Assembly (NCBI RefSeq): GCF_000006565.2
Contig: NC_031476.1
Span: forward strand, 4,835,900 to 4,899,899
DNA length: 64,000 nucleotides
Direction of reading: 5' to 3'
Source: Toxoplasma gondii ME49
Taxonomy: Eukaryota; Apicomplexa; Conoidasida; Eucoccidiorida; Sarcocystidae
In this document: piece by piece, positions 1 through 12,400 of the stretch
How the letters are laid out: the number at the start of each line of letters is the position of its first letter
Numbering within the stretch: the stretch's first letter is position 1
The notes under the pieces: model-generated
What the model was told of the DNA's origin: nothing
Seen by the model: only the letters and a program-made list of their open reading frames with translations
The model's database searches: none
Position numbers and translations under genes: made by a program

Positions 1-2
1 CT

Positions 3-241
3 GCCTCGTCTAGTCGCCACCTAGACAACGAAGGCCCTGAAGACTGGTTAGAAGCCCAAGTAAGAGACGGCGGATACACCCGACCTCGAATCCTCATTCT
101 CCTGCCTTTCCGATCGGCAGCCAAGGAAGTCGTCGACTATCTTATCGCTCTCATGCCAGGCATGCAACAGGTACGCAGAAAAGAACGAAATGCAACGCTG
201 GGCGCACGTAGCCATATGCTAATAAAATATATGTGCATATA

Positions 242-284
<43 letters not shown>

Positions 285-3200
285 TGACGAAAGCAATAGC
301 GTGGAACGCGTATGTGGGCTTTGCGGGCACCTATGTGGTGATCATAAAGCGGGCATCATTCAAGGGGATTTTCTCTGTGAGCGTGACGAGAATAAGCCGA
401 TTAGGACATCTGTGGATGTATCTGCGTCTCTCCTTCTCCAAGACATGTATATATATATGCATATATATATGTATACATACTCGTATCCTTTTATATGTGT
501 GTCCTACTAGTTCTCCATTGGTTGCAGTATCAGTGAATACGCTTTTTTTCGTGCGTCGACGCGTCTACACTTGCGCGGCGTCAGCTGTCATTCGTTTCAA
601 GGCTGGCAGCTCATTTAGCTGTCATATGTCGTTCTGTATGCATTTTCGTCTCTTTGACAAATCGTTCGCCACACTTCAGGTTTTGAATCGGCGTCGTTAT
701 GAAGAAGAATTCGGAGTAAGTCGAGAAGACGAACTGGATCAAGAGCAGAACTTTGCAAAAGGAAAGAAGCCGGAAGACTTCGTAAATATTTTCAAGGGAA
801 ACGACAACGACCGATTTCGTCTAGGCATTCGCGTGGCGCAAAACTCGCTGGTCCTGTATTCTCCCTTCTACGCATCCGACATTCTCATCGCTTCTCCGCT
901 GGGGCTGCGCATGATTGTCGGCGTCCAGGTAAGATTGAAAAGCGACGGAGCCGTCACCACCGTTTTCTATATGCCTCAGAGGAAGAAAAACGTGGTTCAA
1001 GTCCACTGCATTGCATGCGTTTCTGTTGTGATTCAAGTATCGCGTAAGTGAATTCTCTATGCAGAGATGGCTGGGTAATCGACGTTTTTGCATCTATCTA
1101 AGCAATTTGGGCAACACCGAGGTATATAGCTGTATGCATTTTCAGACCAATGCAGGTGCTTCGGGTATAACGGCGAACATGTGGAGGGACGTTGCTGCGC
1201 TTCCTCAATCGTACTTTTTCACTTGTACACAGCGCTATCCAGGAGAAGCAGTGGTTCTTCGACTTCAGCGCTCGGGCGGTCGTGCGTCATTGACAAGTCA
1301 GAACAACTCACTGCTTCTTTCATCATTTGCGCATGCACGCCACCAGCGTCGGTGCGGACAGTGCACTGCGAGTCTCTCGTCTTGGCTGCAAGGCTCGTTT
1401 ATGGACTCCTGTGTCTCTCCAGAAGATACAGGTATCCTCACGATTCTTTCTCGGTTCGTTGCATGTTCAGGGGGAAGAAAAAAGAGAGTTTGACTTTCTC
1501 TCGTCGCTCGAAATGGTGATCATCGACCGCGCAGATGTGATCAGCATGCAGAACTGGGCCTTCCTCAAAGACTGTCTTGCCGTAAGAACCGTTCAAGCTG
1601 CAAGAGAGACAAGTATACATTTCACTTTTCAAACGCCTTTTGTTGGCTCCATGTGCGTCGAGCCACATTGAAGTCGGATGTCTTTCACGGAGATCCGAAA
1701 TATTTTTTTTCACAGAGCGTCGCCCTGCGCTCGCACGGTTAAAGGCAGAATCTGCCTGCGGTGCGTTTTGACATATTTTTACCTTTATTCTCGTAGGTCG
1801 TGGAACTCTGGCCTAGTCCCTGGTGTCGATCTGGGCAGTTCCACTTTTCATGTCGAGAGCCCATTTCGTGTGTTTTGATGTTCGGCCATGTGGTAACTCA
1901 TTTCATCACGTTTATGTGACAGATAGAACAATGAAGGTTTCACACGAGAAGATAGTATCCCTCTGCAGGTGATACGCAGTTAAGTAGGTGGTACGCCGAT
2001 GAGACCCACCGCGATCTTCGCTGTTTGTCTCTGTTTTCTGTGGTGCGCTCTGTGCGCCTGTCTGTCTCTGATTTCAGGCCGTGAATCTGCCTCCTGTCTC
2101 CTACACTTCCTTTGACATTCGACGTTTGCGTCCGTCGTTGATGGCCGGCGTCGGCGCCTCTGACCGGCAAACGCTGATCTTTTCTCACGGCCGAGACGCG
2201 AAGATTCAGGGACTCTTTAAGCAGTTTTGCTCGAATCGCCGCGGCGTGCTTCACCTCTTCGATCCGGCCCAGGCCGTCTTCGCCGCTTCTGTCCTGCCGT
2301 GTTGCTTTTTGGAAAATGGAAAGGAGAAACGAAAGCAAGGCAGGAAGAGGCGCGAAGAGGCACCAGGCAAAGTGGTGCGCGTCGCCAGGTCAACGCCCTG
2401 TTGGGAGAACCTTCTGTTGCGAGAAGAAGAAAGCCAAGACGATGGCAAGGGTCTGAACAGCGACGCTGGCGCCAATAGGACGGGGGCGACCGAAAAAGCT
2501 CAAGAAAAAGCTGTTCTGTGGAAATCGGTTGTGGCAAGGGCGGGGCTGACAGGTGCCCAGCAATTCTTCTGCAAGGTTGCATGCTCTCAGTTCTCCAAAG
2601 CGAGTGGGGTACGTCAAACTAAAGGGATCTCTCTTTTCTTCGACGGAAATGTGGAGAGACGGAATGCCAAGCTTGTTGACGGATGGGTACCGTGTGAAAG
2701 CACGAGAATGCAGATGGACGATGCACACTCAGGGGACTTGTTTCTGACTTTCGCCTGTTGCTAAATGAACCACAGGGTGTGCAGTGGAGACGTAACGGTC
2801 TTTTTTCGCGGGCGCGATCCACTGAACACCTGCCGTTTCCTTCTGCCATATTTTGAGTGTGACGCGAGCCTGGACGTCCTGATTCAGGCACCCTCTGCGT
2901 TGGTTCATCCTTCCTTCTCGTGCTGTCTTCTTACGCACAAACGCTTGTCACGCAGTAGGATCTTGACCCGCTCGTACTTGAATTTTTCTGTGCATTTGCA
3001 CATCTCGCGTTCTCTTCAGTGAAAACTGCACAGAGTGATAAGACTGAGTATACAGAAGCGTTTGGAAATGCATCTAGACTTGCAACCAGTGTCATCTTTT
3101 ACGTCGACTTTGTCTAGCCTGGAATGCTGGGTCGTTGGCCACTCCCCTCGTTCAGCTCTGCAACCCTTCTCGCTCTTTTTGCAGTGCCTTCTTAAGCACT

Positions 3201-4502
3201 TCGCCGTCCGGGTGCTTCCTACTCTGCAAGGCGAATTTGACCGCGCCCTTATCGTGCTTCCTTCCTACCTCGATTATTGCCGGTACGTCTCGTTTCAAGC
3301 TCGATGAGGCTCCTAATGCCCTCCTCGGATTTTGCTGGTCCTGCGACCTGCCGTTCGGGGTCTTTCTCCGCTGCTGCTTTTCGACCTTTTTCTTGCTGCC
3401 GCTTTCTCGTATCCAGGATGCTCCAGTCATATGTTCTTTGAGTATCCACTGACCACCGTCTATCGCAGCACATCCTGCAGCGCAGTTACAGTAACCATGC
3501 CTGTCATTTAACGAGTAGTGAAGATTTATCCGTATGCATATGCCTGGCTTCGCCGACTTCCGGCGACGCGACTAATTTTGAGCGTGGTCTCAGTCTCTGT
3601 TCGGATACGTGGTAAAAAATACTTTGAGCGCCCCTGAACGACCGGATATGCAGTGTCGTATGCGTTTCCCGTTTTGAATTGTTTCTGCGGCAGACTGTGG
3701 AGATCACTCAAGGAGCAGAACGTAGACTTCGCCAGCTGCCACGAATACACATCCAACCAAAACATAACTCGCGCCCGGCAAAAGTTCCACAAAGGTGCGA
3801 CATGTTCATTGAGCCGAGGCAGGAAAGAGTCGATGGTCTAGGGTCTTTGTTTGCGTATGGATGGGGCCAGAGAGCCAGGTCCAGCTTCCACCCGTTCATC
3901 ACGTGCTGCGGGTATTCGTGCAGATCTTTATGGACATCGGTAGCCGTATGTAGAGGTGTGTATTTGAATGTATATGTAGGGGGTGTACAGAGGTGTATAA
4001 AGTCTATCTGCATCTATACGCACTATTTTCGTAACGTTCCGGGAGAGCAGTGTGGTACAACGTTAGATATCATTGGATGGGGTTTCTGGAGACGGTGATT
4101 CGACTGGTGTGTGTGCCTGTGCCTCATCTCCTCTTTGCAGGCGAAGTTCCCATTCTGGTCACTACTGTACGCTTCCTTTTCTATCGTCGATATCGGCTAC
4201 AAGGCGCTGATCGAATTCTCTTTCTTGGACCGCCACCATCGCCTGAGGTGTACTTACATCTTCTCACGCATTCCCTTCCTGATAAAGAGGTCGCGAAGAA
4301 AAAACGGGTTGTTGCTGAGCCAACAGCGGACACGAAGATCGATGATCTTGCGACGGCGGAGGCTGAGTACTACAGAACGACTGGCGCCTCCATGTGCTTT
4401 TTCACGCAGTATCATGGCTACGCCATGGAAAGGCTGCTAGGCGTTCAGAAGGCTTTCACCCTTCTTCAAATTCCTGATGGGAAGGTTGTGGCTGTCAAAT
4501 AG
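3..4502 (+). CDS. UTP25: UTP25, U3 snoRNA-associated SSU-processome protein (5'-partial, 7 visible exons)
   Basis: This is a nucleolar protein of the small-subunit processome needed for early 18S pre-rRNA cleavage; the family is helicase-like but has lost the ATPase motifs. Visible exons are 3-170, 680-928, 1471-1581, 2078-2608, 3185-3282, 3694-3794 and 4141-4502 (stop included). All junctions are GT-AG and phases are consistent. Family landmarks in order: RPRILILLPFRSAA, then KKPEDFVNIFKGNDNDRFRLG, then SPFYASDILIASPLGLRM (exon 2), EFDFLSSLEMVIIDRADV (exon 3), RQTLIFSHGRDAKI (exon 4), ALIVLPSYLDYCR (exon 5), an ITRARQKF segment (exon 6) and RRYRLQGADRILFLGPP (exon 7). The position of a DEAD box reads DRAD, as expected for this degenerate family. 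Exon 4 carries a charged Lys/Arg/Glu-rich insertion of about 80 residues. The N-terminus lies upstream of the window. TA repeats sit in the first visible intron. Identification is firm; individual borders are likely but untested. Confidence 0.9.
229..282. repeat. TA microsatellite in a UTP25 intron
   Basis: Near-pure (TA)n with one interruption, inside intron 171-679. A second shorter tract lies at 445-480 in the same intron. Confidence 0.9.
445..480. repeat. Interrupted TA/GCATAT repeat in a UTP25 intron
   Basis: Alternating tatatatgcatatatatatgtatac lies in the same intron as the 229-282 tract. Confidence 0.8.
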
Positions 4503-4948
4503 AACTCCCTTTCTAACAGGGTAGATGATAGGCGTCCATGAACAAACGAAATGGTCTCATCAACTGACTAATTTGAGAAACAAACCGTTCTTTGCTGAAC
4601 TGGTTTCACTTACTCGCTGCTCAAGTTTTATATGCACACCCAGTCCCAAAGACAGCTTCGGGTTTTCATTTTCTAAAATGAGCGTAGCGTACAAACAAAT
4701 TCTTGCACAATGCTGCTGCTGTGTGGAAGGCGACTAGGGAGGAGCCAACGCCGTCACCAATGAGGGCTTGTGCGTGCCAAGGACGGACAAGCTATTTGCT
4801 TGGGAGAAAAATATTGTAGCAATATTTGAACAAATGTGCGATCAGAAAAATCCATTGCTCTCTGCATCAGATGTTGCACAAACGAACAAGCGGTGGACCA
4901 CATGATTGTACCCAGAATAAGCCCCCTAATTAGAAATGGATCATGTGA

Positions 4949-6148
4949 TCACTGAACGACCCGCACACTGCTGACTGTAGGGCTGACGTTGTTCTTCGCA
5001 AGAGTATCACCAGTCATTGTTTGGCAGATGGGAAGGGAAGGCTCCGAGTTGCACTTCGGAACGTCAGCCATCGCCTTCTCGAGCGCCTTGGCGAACCGCA
5101 AATCACCATCGCCCACGATAATCACGACTTGGGTTACACCAGAGCCTCGGGGGTTTACAGCGCCCATCTTCACCCTGTCCTTTGTGAAAGCTGCGTCCTG
5201 AGTCTCCGCATAGATCGCCGAATGGAGTGACTCAGCAAAGACTTGGGCGCACGCTTCGCGCTGGCCTTGGCATATTCGGTTCAAAAGCGTTAACGGCGCC
5301 ACATTCAGGAACAGGGTTGTCTCAGAGTTTCCTCGGGGAGCCGGTGTGTTCCCAGGCGGAGACGGAGCAGTTCCGGGACGCCCAGGAGCCCTTGTTGTCG
5401 TGGATGAATGACTCGGAGGAGAGGGATGGCCTTTATGGGGAGGGATATACGTGCTAGGCTTCATTGTTGACGTCGTCGTATGTGGAACGTATTGCTTCGA
5501 CATCCTCACAAACAACCAAAAGGTTTCCAGGATCTTAATGAGCCTCAGCTTCTTTGCCATGTTTTGCTTCAGCAGCAGCGTAACACCTCCTTGTCCGAGG
5601 CCGCCTCTTGCTCCTTCCGACTCCATTTCCCCAGTTAGGGATTTCCCGATGTTGTCGTTCATGAGACTGGCGATGTTGGACGACAACCTGTTGAGGAGTT
5701 CTTCTCCATCGGCGTCGTTGCTGTCAGAGTCGTGTGCAGCGTCTTCGATCATCATTTTCGCTGCCATCTTCTCCATCTCATCGGGAAACTCCTGGTCGAG
5801 AAGACCTTCAAAAAGGATCTGAAGTTGATCTGCGCTGAACGCCAACGCGGGTTCCGCGTTGACACCGTCCTCAATCTCCGCAGCATCGCCCGTTACGTTG
5901 CTCGCGTAGGTGGTCTCTTGAGACAAGAAATCCAGGACATCTGGCACCTCTACAGTCGCCGATAAAGCCGTACCTGAGCAGCGAAAGAGGAAACTCCAGA
6001 ACTCATGTTAAACGGACGGTCCGCCTCGACTCGTGACCACGAAGAGCGCCGCCGAAGACTTTGCGGAAGTGGCTGCTACCCTGCATGAGAACGACTTACC
6101 GGACATAAGAAGAGCGACACTCGCCGCAGCGACGATTTTGAGAAACAT
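4949..6148 (-). CDS. Orphan predicted secreted protein, 357 aa, two exons
   Basis: I do not recognise a family. The gene has two exons on the minus strand: 6100-6148 (49 nt) and 4949-5973, with a gtaagt donor and a ctcag acceptor; phases agree. Exon 1 plus the first codons of exon 2 encode a classical signal peptide, MFLKIVAAASVALLMSG followed by TALSA, with likely cleavage near residue 22. The mature protein has an acidic N-terminal part with one N-glycosylation sequon (NVT, about residue 42). Next comes a basic, hydrophobic, probably amphipathic helix at about residues 148-175 (contains KKLRLIKILETFWLFVRM), a Thr/Pro/Ser-rich linker at about 181-232, and a C-terminal domain with four cysteines (about 251, 258, 324, 333) that could form two disulfides. 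There is no second transmembrane segment and no GPI-type tail. Secretion to dense granules, the vacuole or the surface is an inference. It ends tail-to-tail with UTP25, 446 nt away. Confidence 0.75.
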
Positions 6149-9100
6149 CGTGGTTTAGGTGTACGAATATTGACCGTTTGGGATGAAGAATGAAGGAAGA
6201 TCACTGGCTACAAGAGCGAGGAAGGGACACGTGTAGAAAAGTAAGAAAGAATATGTGTGACAGTCTGACTGTGTACAATCACACGGTCAACTAACCTCGA
6301 AGCAACCGATCTTAGCCGCCGTCCTGTCGGCTGTGCTCGTCCGCGCAAGGCGGTTGCATCAAAAGCGTTCTGGCTGCTTCAGCAAACGACGCTGAATGCA
6401 AATGTTCTGTGTTCCTACTTGCTGATGTGCCTCTTGCTTCAAGGCATCACATCGTTCCATCATTGTAATGCGAATCATGCCAACATTTGTTCACTACCAT
6501 GATGCGGAGCAAGCGCCACGTATCGCATCGAGTCTCACGGATGACATTTGACCGAAGTGAATCGCGCTGTGAACAGTTTTCTAGCAGTGGGGCAAGTGAA
6601 CTCGTTCCGAATCTCAGCGGAACCCGGTCTCCAGTGTTCAGAAACATGGTTAAGCGGGTGCGCCCATGCCCGTTGCAGCCGTGGGCATGCGCAGAGAAAG
6701 TGCGGGTAGTCTCGGCTTCTCGCTGGTGGTGCAAAACATTTGACTTCTTACTCGAAAAAAAACACTGGGTAAGGCGGACACTAAGCGTGGGGAGGGTCCC
6801 CAATTTCAGAACGGCAACTCTCTTCCAGTGAATGTAGGGCTGAGGCCAGCCAGTGTTAATCAACAAGATCGGGTGTTGTTGGTCGGGTTGATCGAAGGCT
6901 TGGTCGCGAACTCCCCGTTCTGTTAGCGTTGCCATACGTTCACCTGGAATGGGTGGTCTCTACAAAAGATGTCTGCGGCTTGCCTCGAATGCGTGTTTGG
7001 AGTAGAATCAATTTTGGCATCCTTACGTTGGCGTCTTCGTTGTGACGCGACTCCGCAGCAACCTTACGTGGATTGCCACACACCACATTAACAGGCGAAC
7101 GGGGTCAGGTGCAGATGCTGGACGGCTACAGCTCGGGCCATCTTCACCGGCATTCGCAATAAATTTTACACTTCGGATCTCCCGCAATTCGAGACTAGAA
7201 TAGACAGTCCCTTTTCCTATCAAGAACGAGCTGCTGTGTCTGATGCTGCTACTACTCCAGTCTACACCCGGCGTTTCACCTACATACTATGAACAGGGGG
7301 TTCCTATTGAGGCAACTTGGCTGAATGCAGGCAGCTGTTGACGTGAGTGAGAAACCAGCTGGTCTGGCCCACTTTTCCAGATGCGCGTCTGCGAGTTGAT
7401 CTGCTCGTACGAACGTCGAATGTTTCAACCACTTGTGCCTGACCATGAAAAAATGCATATTCCCCTTAGAAGGCTACGCATGCCTCATGCCGCCTGACAT
7501 GCGACGGCGGAAATAGGCGAACTCGCGATAGTTTTGTGTATATTGAACAAGCGTCGGTTCACCATGCTGCTCTCGGAGAGGCGTGTACCACCCAATTACA
7601 TACTTTTGGACAACAGTCGAAATAAGAGGAGATCGAGGTTATACTGGCTTCTGAAAGCATGGTTACACATAAGCGAAGGTGAGACAGAGTTGGTTAGGAG
7701 CAACCGTATACGGATCGGTGTGCTTTCCTGCGAAACCTCAGTTTTCGGAACGAAACTGCTGCATACGGTAGATGCAGTTGAGCACGTAAAGCGTCATCTC
7801 TCCTGTGAACAGCACGTAGGCGCAGTATACGCTTGCCTTGTATCGGCCTGCCGATAACACCTTTGACAGGAGATATCTCCAACAATGTCAGCCGCGAACT
7901 CACACCCTAGGATAAAAAACGGAAGCCATCTGCAGTACATGCCTCCGGAATCCCTGAATGCGCCTTTCTCCCGCGAAACTGAACATCAATGCATTCTTGA
8001 AAAAACTGACTGATTACACGGCCGCGACGGTACGATAGCGTGCAAGAAATGTCGACAGGCATGATTTTGCCTTAATCGTCATACCCACCAGCCTGTGAAG
8101 GAGTGAACTGCTCTGTCTGCGACAGGGAACAGACGGAATACTTCATCGACACCATCTTCCGATTCTCACTCTCTATGAATAACAAAATGATTTCTTCTCT
8201 CAAAATGCTTTACCAATTGTACGGACGACCGACTGCTCACAGCTCCTACCGACAAAATGCTAGCTCACACTGCGAGATTGATAACGATTATACACCGCAG
8301 AGGAGCGAAACTGACATCTTAAACGTGTGGTGTGAATGTGCCAGAGACATGAAATAGACTGCACAATGAGCATGAATTTCTGAGATGAATTAGCTTTGAG
8401 AAAAGGGTTCGACACGCAGTTGTGGGTTCCTACCAGCACACGCGTCCGACTTCGGATCAGGCTTCCTGAAGCCTCGTGCAAGCACATATACGTTGTCTCC
8501 AACCCGGCAGTGTTCCCCGTAGTGCCTCCTGCCCTAAACATAGGCATTTAGGAGACATCTGACAACTCTGTGAAGAGATTAAAGCCTTTTTCGAAGACCC
8601 AAGCTACCTCTCTGGACGACTCTGTGCCGCTTTCGGACGATGTTCGTGTACTGCCCACTTTGAGACAACTCCCCATGGTTCTGGCTGTCGCAGGAGACAC
8701 TGGCCTTGAGAGCTAAACAATTGTTTTGCTCTGCAAACTCATAAACCGTCACGATGACAGCCAGTTGAAAAAAAGATCGTTGCCCAGCTGATATTCCACC
8801 GTTGCCAAGTACTAGCTGCGCACGGCTTCTTGCACTGCGCGCGTGGCTCTTCTGCATGCTACGATGATCAAGCCATACATTCAGCAGGCACGCAACGAGT
8901 CTCTTTGCTGTCGGATTCTCCCTGCAAAATATTCTGGAGGTGTTGTTTGTTTTTTCTGACTAGAGTAGATTCATACTTCGAGTTACTGACTGTCCGAGCT
9001 GCCTAGGGTGCCGCGCCCGCTCTGCAGTGGTCTTGCAGAGACTGGCTGTCCTGTCGTTGGAGCTGACTGGCCGGCAGTTGCGAGGCGCATGCTAGGACAC

Positions 9101-9443
9101 TTAACCTGAGCCTCCTGACGAATCGTGCAACACCAAAGGTTCCAGTTAACGAATTGGCATTGACACTCTTGGTGTTCTGCAGCTGACTCTATCCACTTTT
9201 TCGTCCTTATCATCTTTTTGTGCTTGTGTACTGCAACGTGTAAGGCACATGCATGTTGGCTTTCAGTTCTTTTTCTCACTAAATCGACCTTCTGTGAGCG
9301 TCTTGTCCCTGCTAATGTGTACACTCTCACTTGAAGCGCCCCTCTGCGTACCACTGGCTCTCAGGGTGCGACACTTCCAGGGTCCACGGTCGATTCCCGT
9401 CGACCTTTGACATTCCCATCTTAAATCACCAACGTCAGAAAGG
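6149..9443. other. Gene-free stretch between two divergent genes
   Basis: About 3.3 kb separates the start codons of the orphan secreted protein (minus) and the coiled-coil gene (plus). Open frames here reach only about 160 codons, lack recognisable motifs and do not join through plausible splice sites. The stretch presumably holds both promoters and 5' UTRs. I saw no RNA gene or repeat worth naming. Confidence 0.6.
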
Positions 9444-12400
9444 ATGGTCGTATACCGGAGAATGCGTACCCCGGCCACCGTCCGTGGGCCTTCTTCGTCC
9501 GAGGCGACAGGCCTGTATTCCTTTCCTTCCGCTGCGGCCTCTGATGCCTACCGGATACTTGATTCTTCAGATGCACGTAGACGCGACGATGGAGCCCAAA
9601 ACCGGTCACACTCTTTGGAAGTTTCCAGGGAATGGACTTGCGTATCTGAAGAAGTTTACCCTCGGTTTCCCGCCTTGCGAAGTTCCAAGAGCTTCACGGA
9701 AACCGGCTCAGAGATGACGCCTTTGCGCGACGCCGAACGTGCTTCTCCGTCGCATCATCATCGATCCTTAAGCTTCTCGCGCTTGCTAGCGAAACCCCAG
9801 AATCCTCCGTCATTATTCGCATTGATTGACGGCGAGTCACTCCCAGCTTCCATGGAGGCATCGGCACATCCATTGGCAGAAGAAGCAAATGATGGGGAAG
9901 GACACTGCGAGCCAGTGCCGTCGATCCCATCCTCTGAGCAGGAACAACCTTATATTTTGCCAGGAGAAATTGGACTGAGATCTACAGATGCCGCATGGGG
10001 CGATGAGGCTTTAGGTGTGGAGAAGTGTGGAGAAAGTGATGAAGGATTTGCCTGCCTACCCTTTGCGGGACTCACAAAAGGACAGTCCACCTCATGGGAT
10101 TACGAAGCTCAAGGCGGATCTCCCGCGACTGTCTTAGGCGTCCGAGATATTCAGCGTCTCTCAGGAGCAGCGAGACTGCACCTTTCTCTGTTAAGGAAAG
10201 GAGAAGCGGAGGGAGGGACTTGTTCAGCTGCAGCCAAATCAAGCCCTTGGGCTTTGCGAAAAACTCTTTCTACTTCTTCAGCCGACGGCCGACGAGCACC
10301 TCCAGGGACGACTGAGGCTACCGCTGAGCTTTTTGTTGATCTCCTGCAAACGCTCGAGGCAGCTGGTGAAACAATGACCAAGATGGAAGAACAGGTAAAC
10401 TCTTGTAGCTGACTTGTCTCTGTTATACTACAATTTACCGCTTGGATGTCTGGCTTTGCTTTATGTAAGGACCTCAGCAAGTTGATGGCTCGAATGACGG
10501 GAAGCGGGGGACCCGAGACGGCGAACCACATGCACGAGCGGCGTGTGACCCAGAACGATGACAACACTTGCTAGTTACACGGTCGACTGGAATACGCTGT
10601 CCAACCTGCGGTTTTTTTAGGTTTCCCATCACGCTAGACGCGCAGAACAATTAAACGCGAGGCTGGAGAGAGCTGTGGCCCACAATGACAGCATGGTAAG
10701 GACGTGGTTTTGCGAAAACAGTAGTCTATCGTCGACGTCGTTTTCCCTGGTTATTCATGTTCGTGTAATATGACTGTCGTCGTCCATTGATGTTCCGTTC
10801 TCTCAGTGTCAGCGGTGTCCAATCTTCTTTTTCTGCCTACTAGATGTGTCATTTCTAAGATGCTCGAGATTCAGGTCCCTTTGGTTATCTACGTCTGTCT
10901 GCTGAAACCGCTGATCTGCCAGCTGCATCATCCGGCCGTCCGGTAGTCTCATGAATCACCATTTCAAGTCCGTGTGGCAATTGAAGAGCTTCGGACATTG
11001 TGTCTCGTCTGCTCTCTCTCTCTCTCAGTATGCAGAATCTGAACAGCTTGAGCGGCGCCTACGACAGGCGAAAGCAGAGGTGGAGGCCCTTCGGAGCCGA
11101 TGCGCAGGTCTCGAAAAGAAGCCTGTGAGTCTTCCATCCCTATTCTTGGCAGGGGTGTCCTGCTGGTCCAGTTTGGAAACTGCTTGCCATCTCCTTATGA
11201 AACTGCCTTTTTTTCGTAATGGCCCTTTGAAACATGACGGCGCTTGACCCTGGCTAGCATCCTCTCACTTTCGTGTATACGCGTGACCTCGTGCTTTCTG
11301 CGCACTTGCATATCTGTTGCCCATTTACGTGAATGTGGCTTCCACGTAAGTGTCGCGACCGATTACACACGCATGCATGCGTTCACGAATCTCTTTATAA
11401 TATATACATATGAATGCATGTATGCGCACGTACACATATTGTATATACATATATATATATATATATGTATATATGTATATATATGCGGCACATTGATCTG
11501 GTACGCCTAAAGCGTCGTGGAACATGATGAAGATTGCCCGTGGTTTCTGGATGGGAGTGAGATTTCGCCATTTCTCCAATTTTTGGGCTTTACGGATATC
11601 CCCACACTTTGATTTCGCTTTCCTGTTGTTCTCGGGGTTCCTGATCAGGACTATCGTGAGCGCTATGTGGCAAGTGAACGAGGCAGAGCGGAGTTGGAGC
11701 GACAGGTGAAGCAACTTCAAGCTCAGGTCGACGTTTTTCGTGCAGGCGCCATAAAAGAGCAGCGCCAGAGAGAGGAAATGGAGGAGGAGGTGTCGGGAAT
11801 AAAGAAGCGCCTGGAGGAAAAGGAAGAACAAGTAAGTTTGTGTGTTCACCGAAGATAATGTGAACTTCGTATCGCCACTCTGCCATCCAGTCCACCGTGT
11901 TGTCATGGTGGTGGCTTTCTCCCGCTGCGTTTGCATATCTGTCTGTACATTCTCCAACGCCAGTAAGTAAAGGTATATGCAGATGCAGATGCGCATGTGT
12001 GCGTGCACACGGGAATGCCGATAGAAACCGAAGGAGGGTTTTGGAGAGAGAATGGAAGCGCGTTCACTGGTATTTCTGGATTTGCAGCTTCTGCTGACAA
12101 GACGGAGTCTGAGATCTGCAGTTGAGCAGAACAGTCAACTCCCTGGAGACAGCGTGCCCCCTCAGAGTTCCGAACGACGGGGGCGGCGTTCGTACTTTAT
12201 CAGTGGAAAACAGGTATGAACACCGGGGAAGGTAATGCACTTGCATGTGTCTCCAGTCCCCACATATGCCAACGCATGCTCATGAAACTAGAGCGCGTAT
12301 GACTGTGTCGTATGTTGATGGAGTGCCTCCTATATTTCGCACCCGTATGGTTTCCCACTCTTTTTACACACCTCTATACGTGCGCCATTTTGAATCGATA

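Noticed and set aside
994..1004. tRNA B-box-like sequence ggttcaagtcc
   Set aside because: There is no A box at the right distance and no cloverleaf can be drawn; it lies in a UTP25 intron.
2765..3022. Possible extra UTP25 exon around DPLNTCRFLLPYF
   Set aside because: Exon 2078-2608 joins 3185-3282 in phase and matches the family without it; inserting it breaks the frame.
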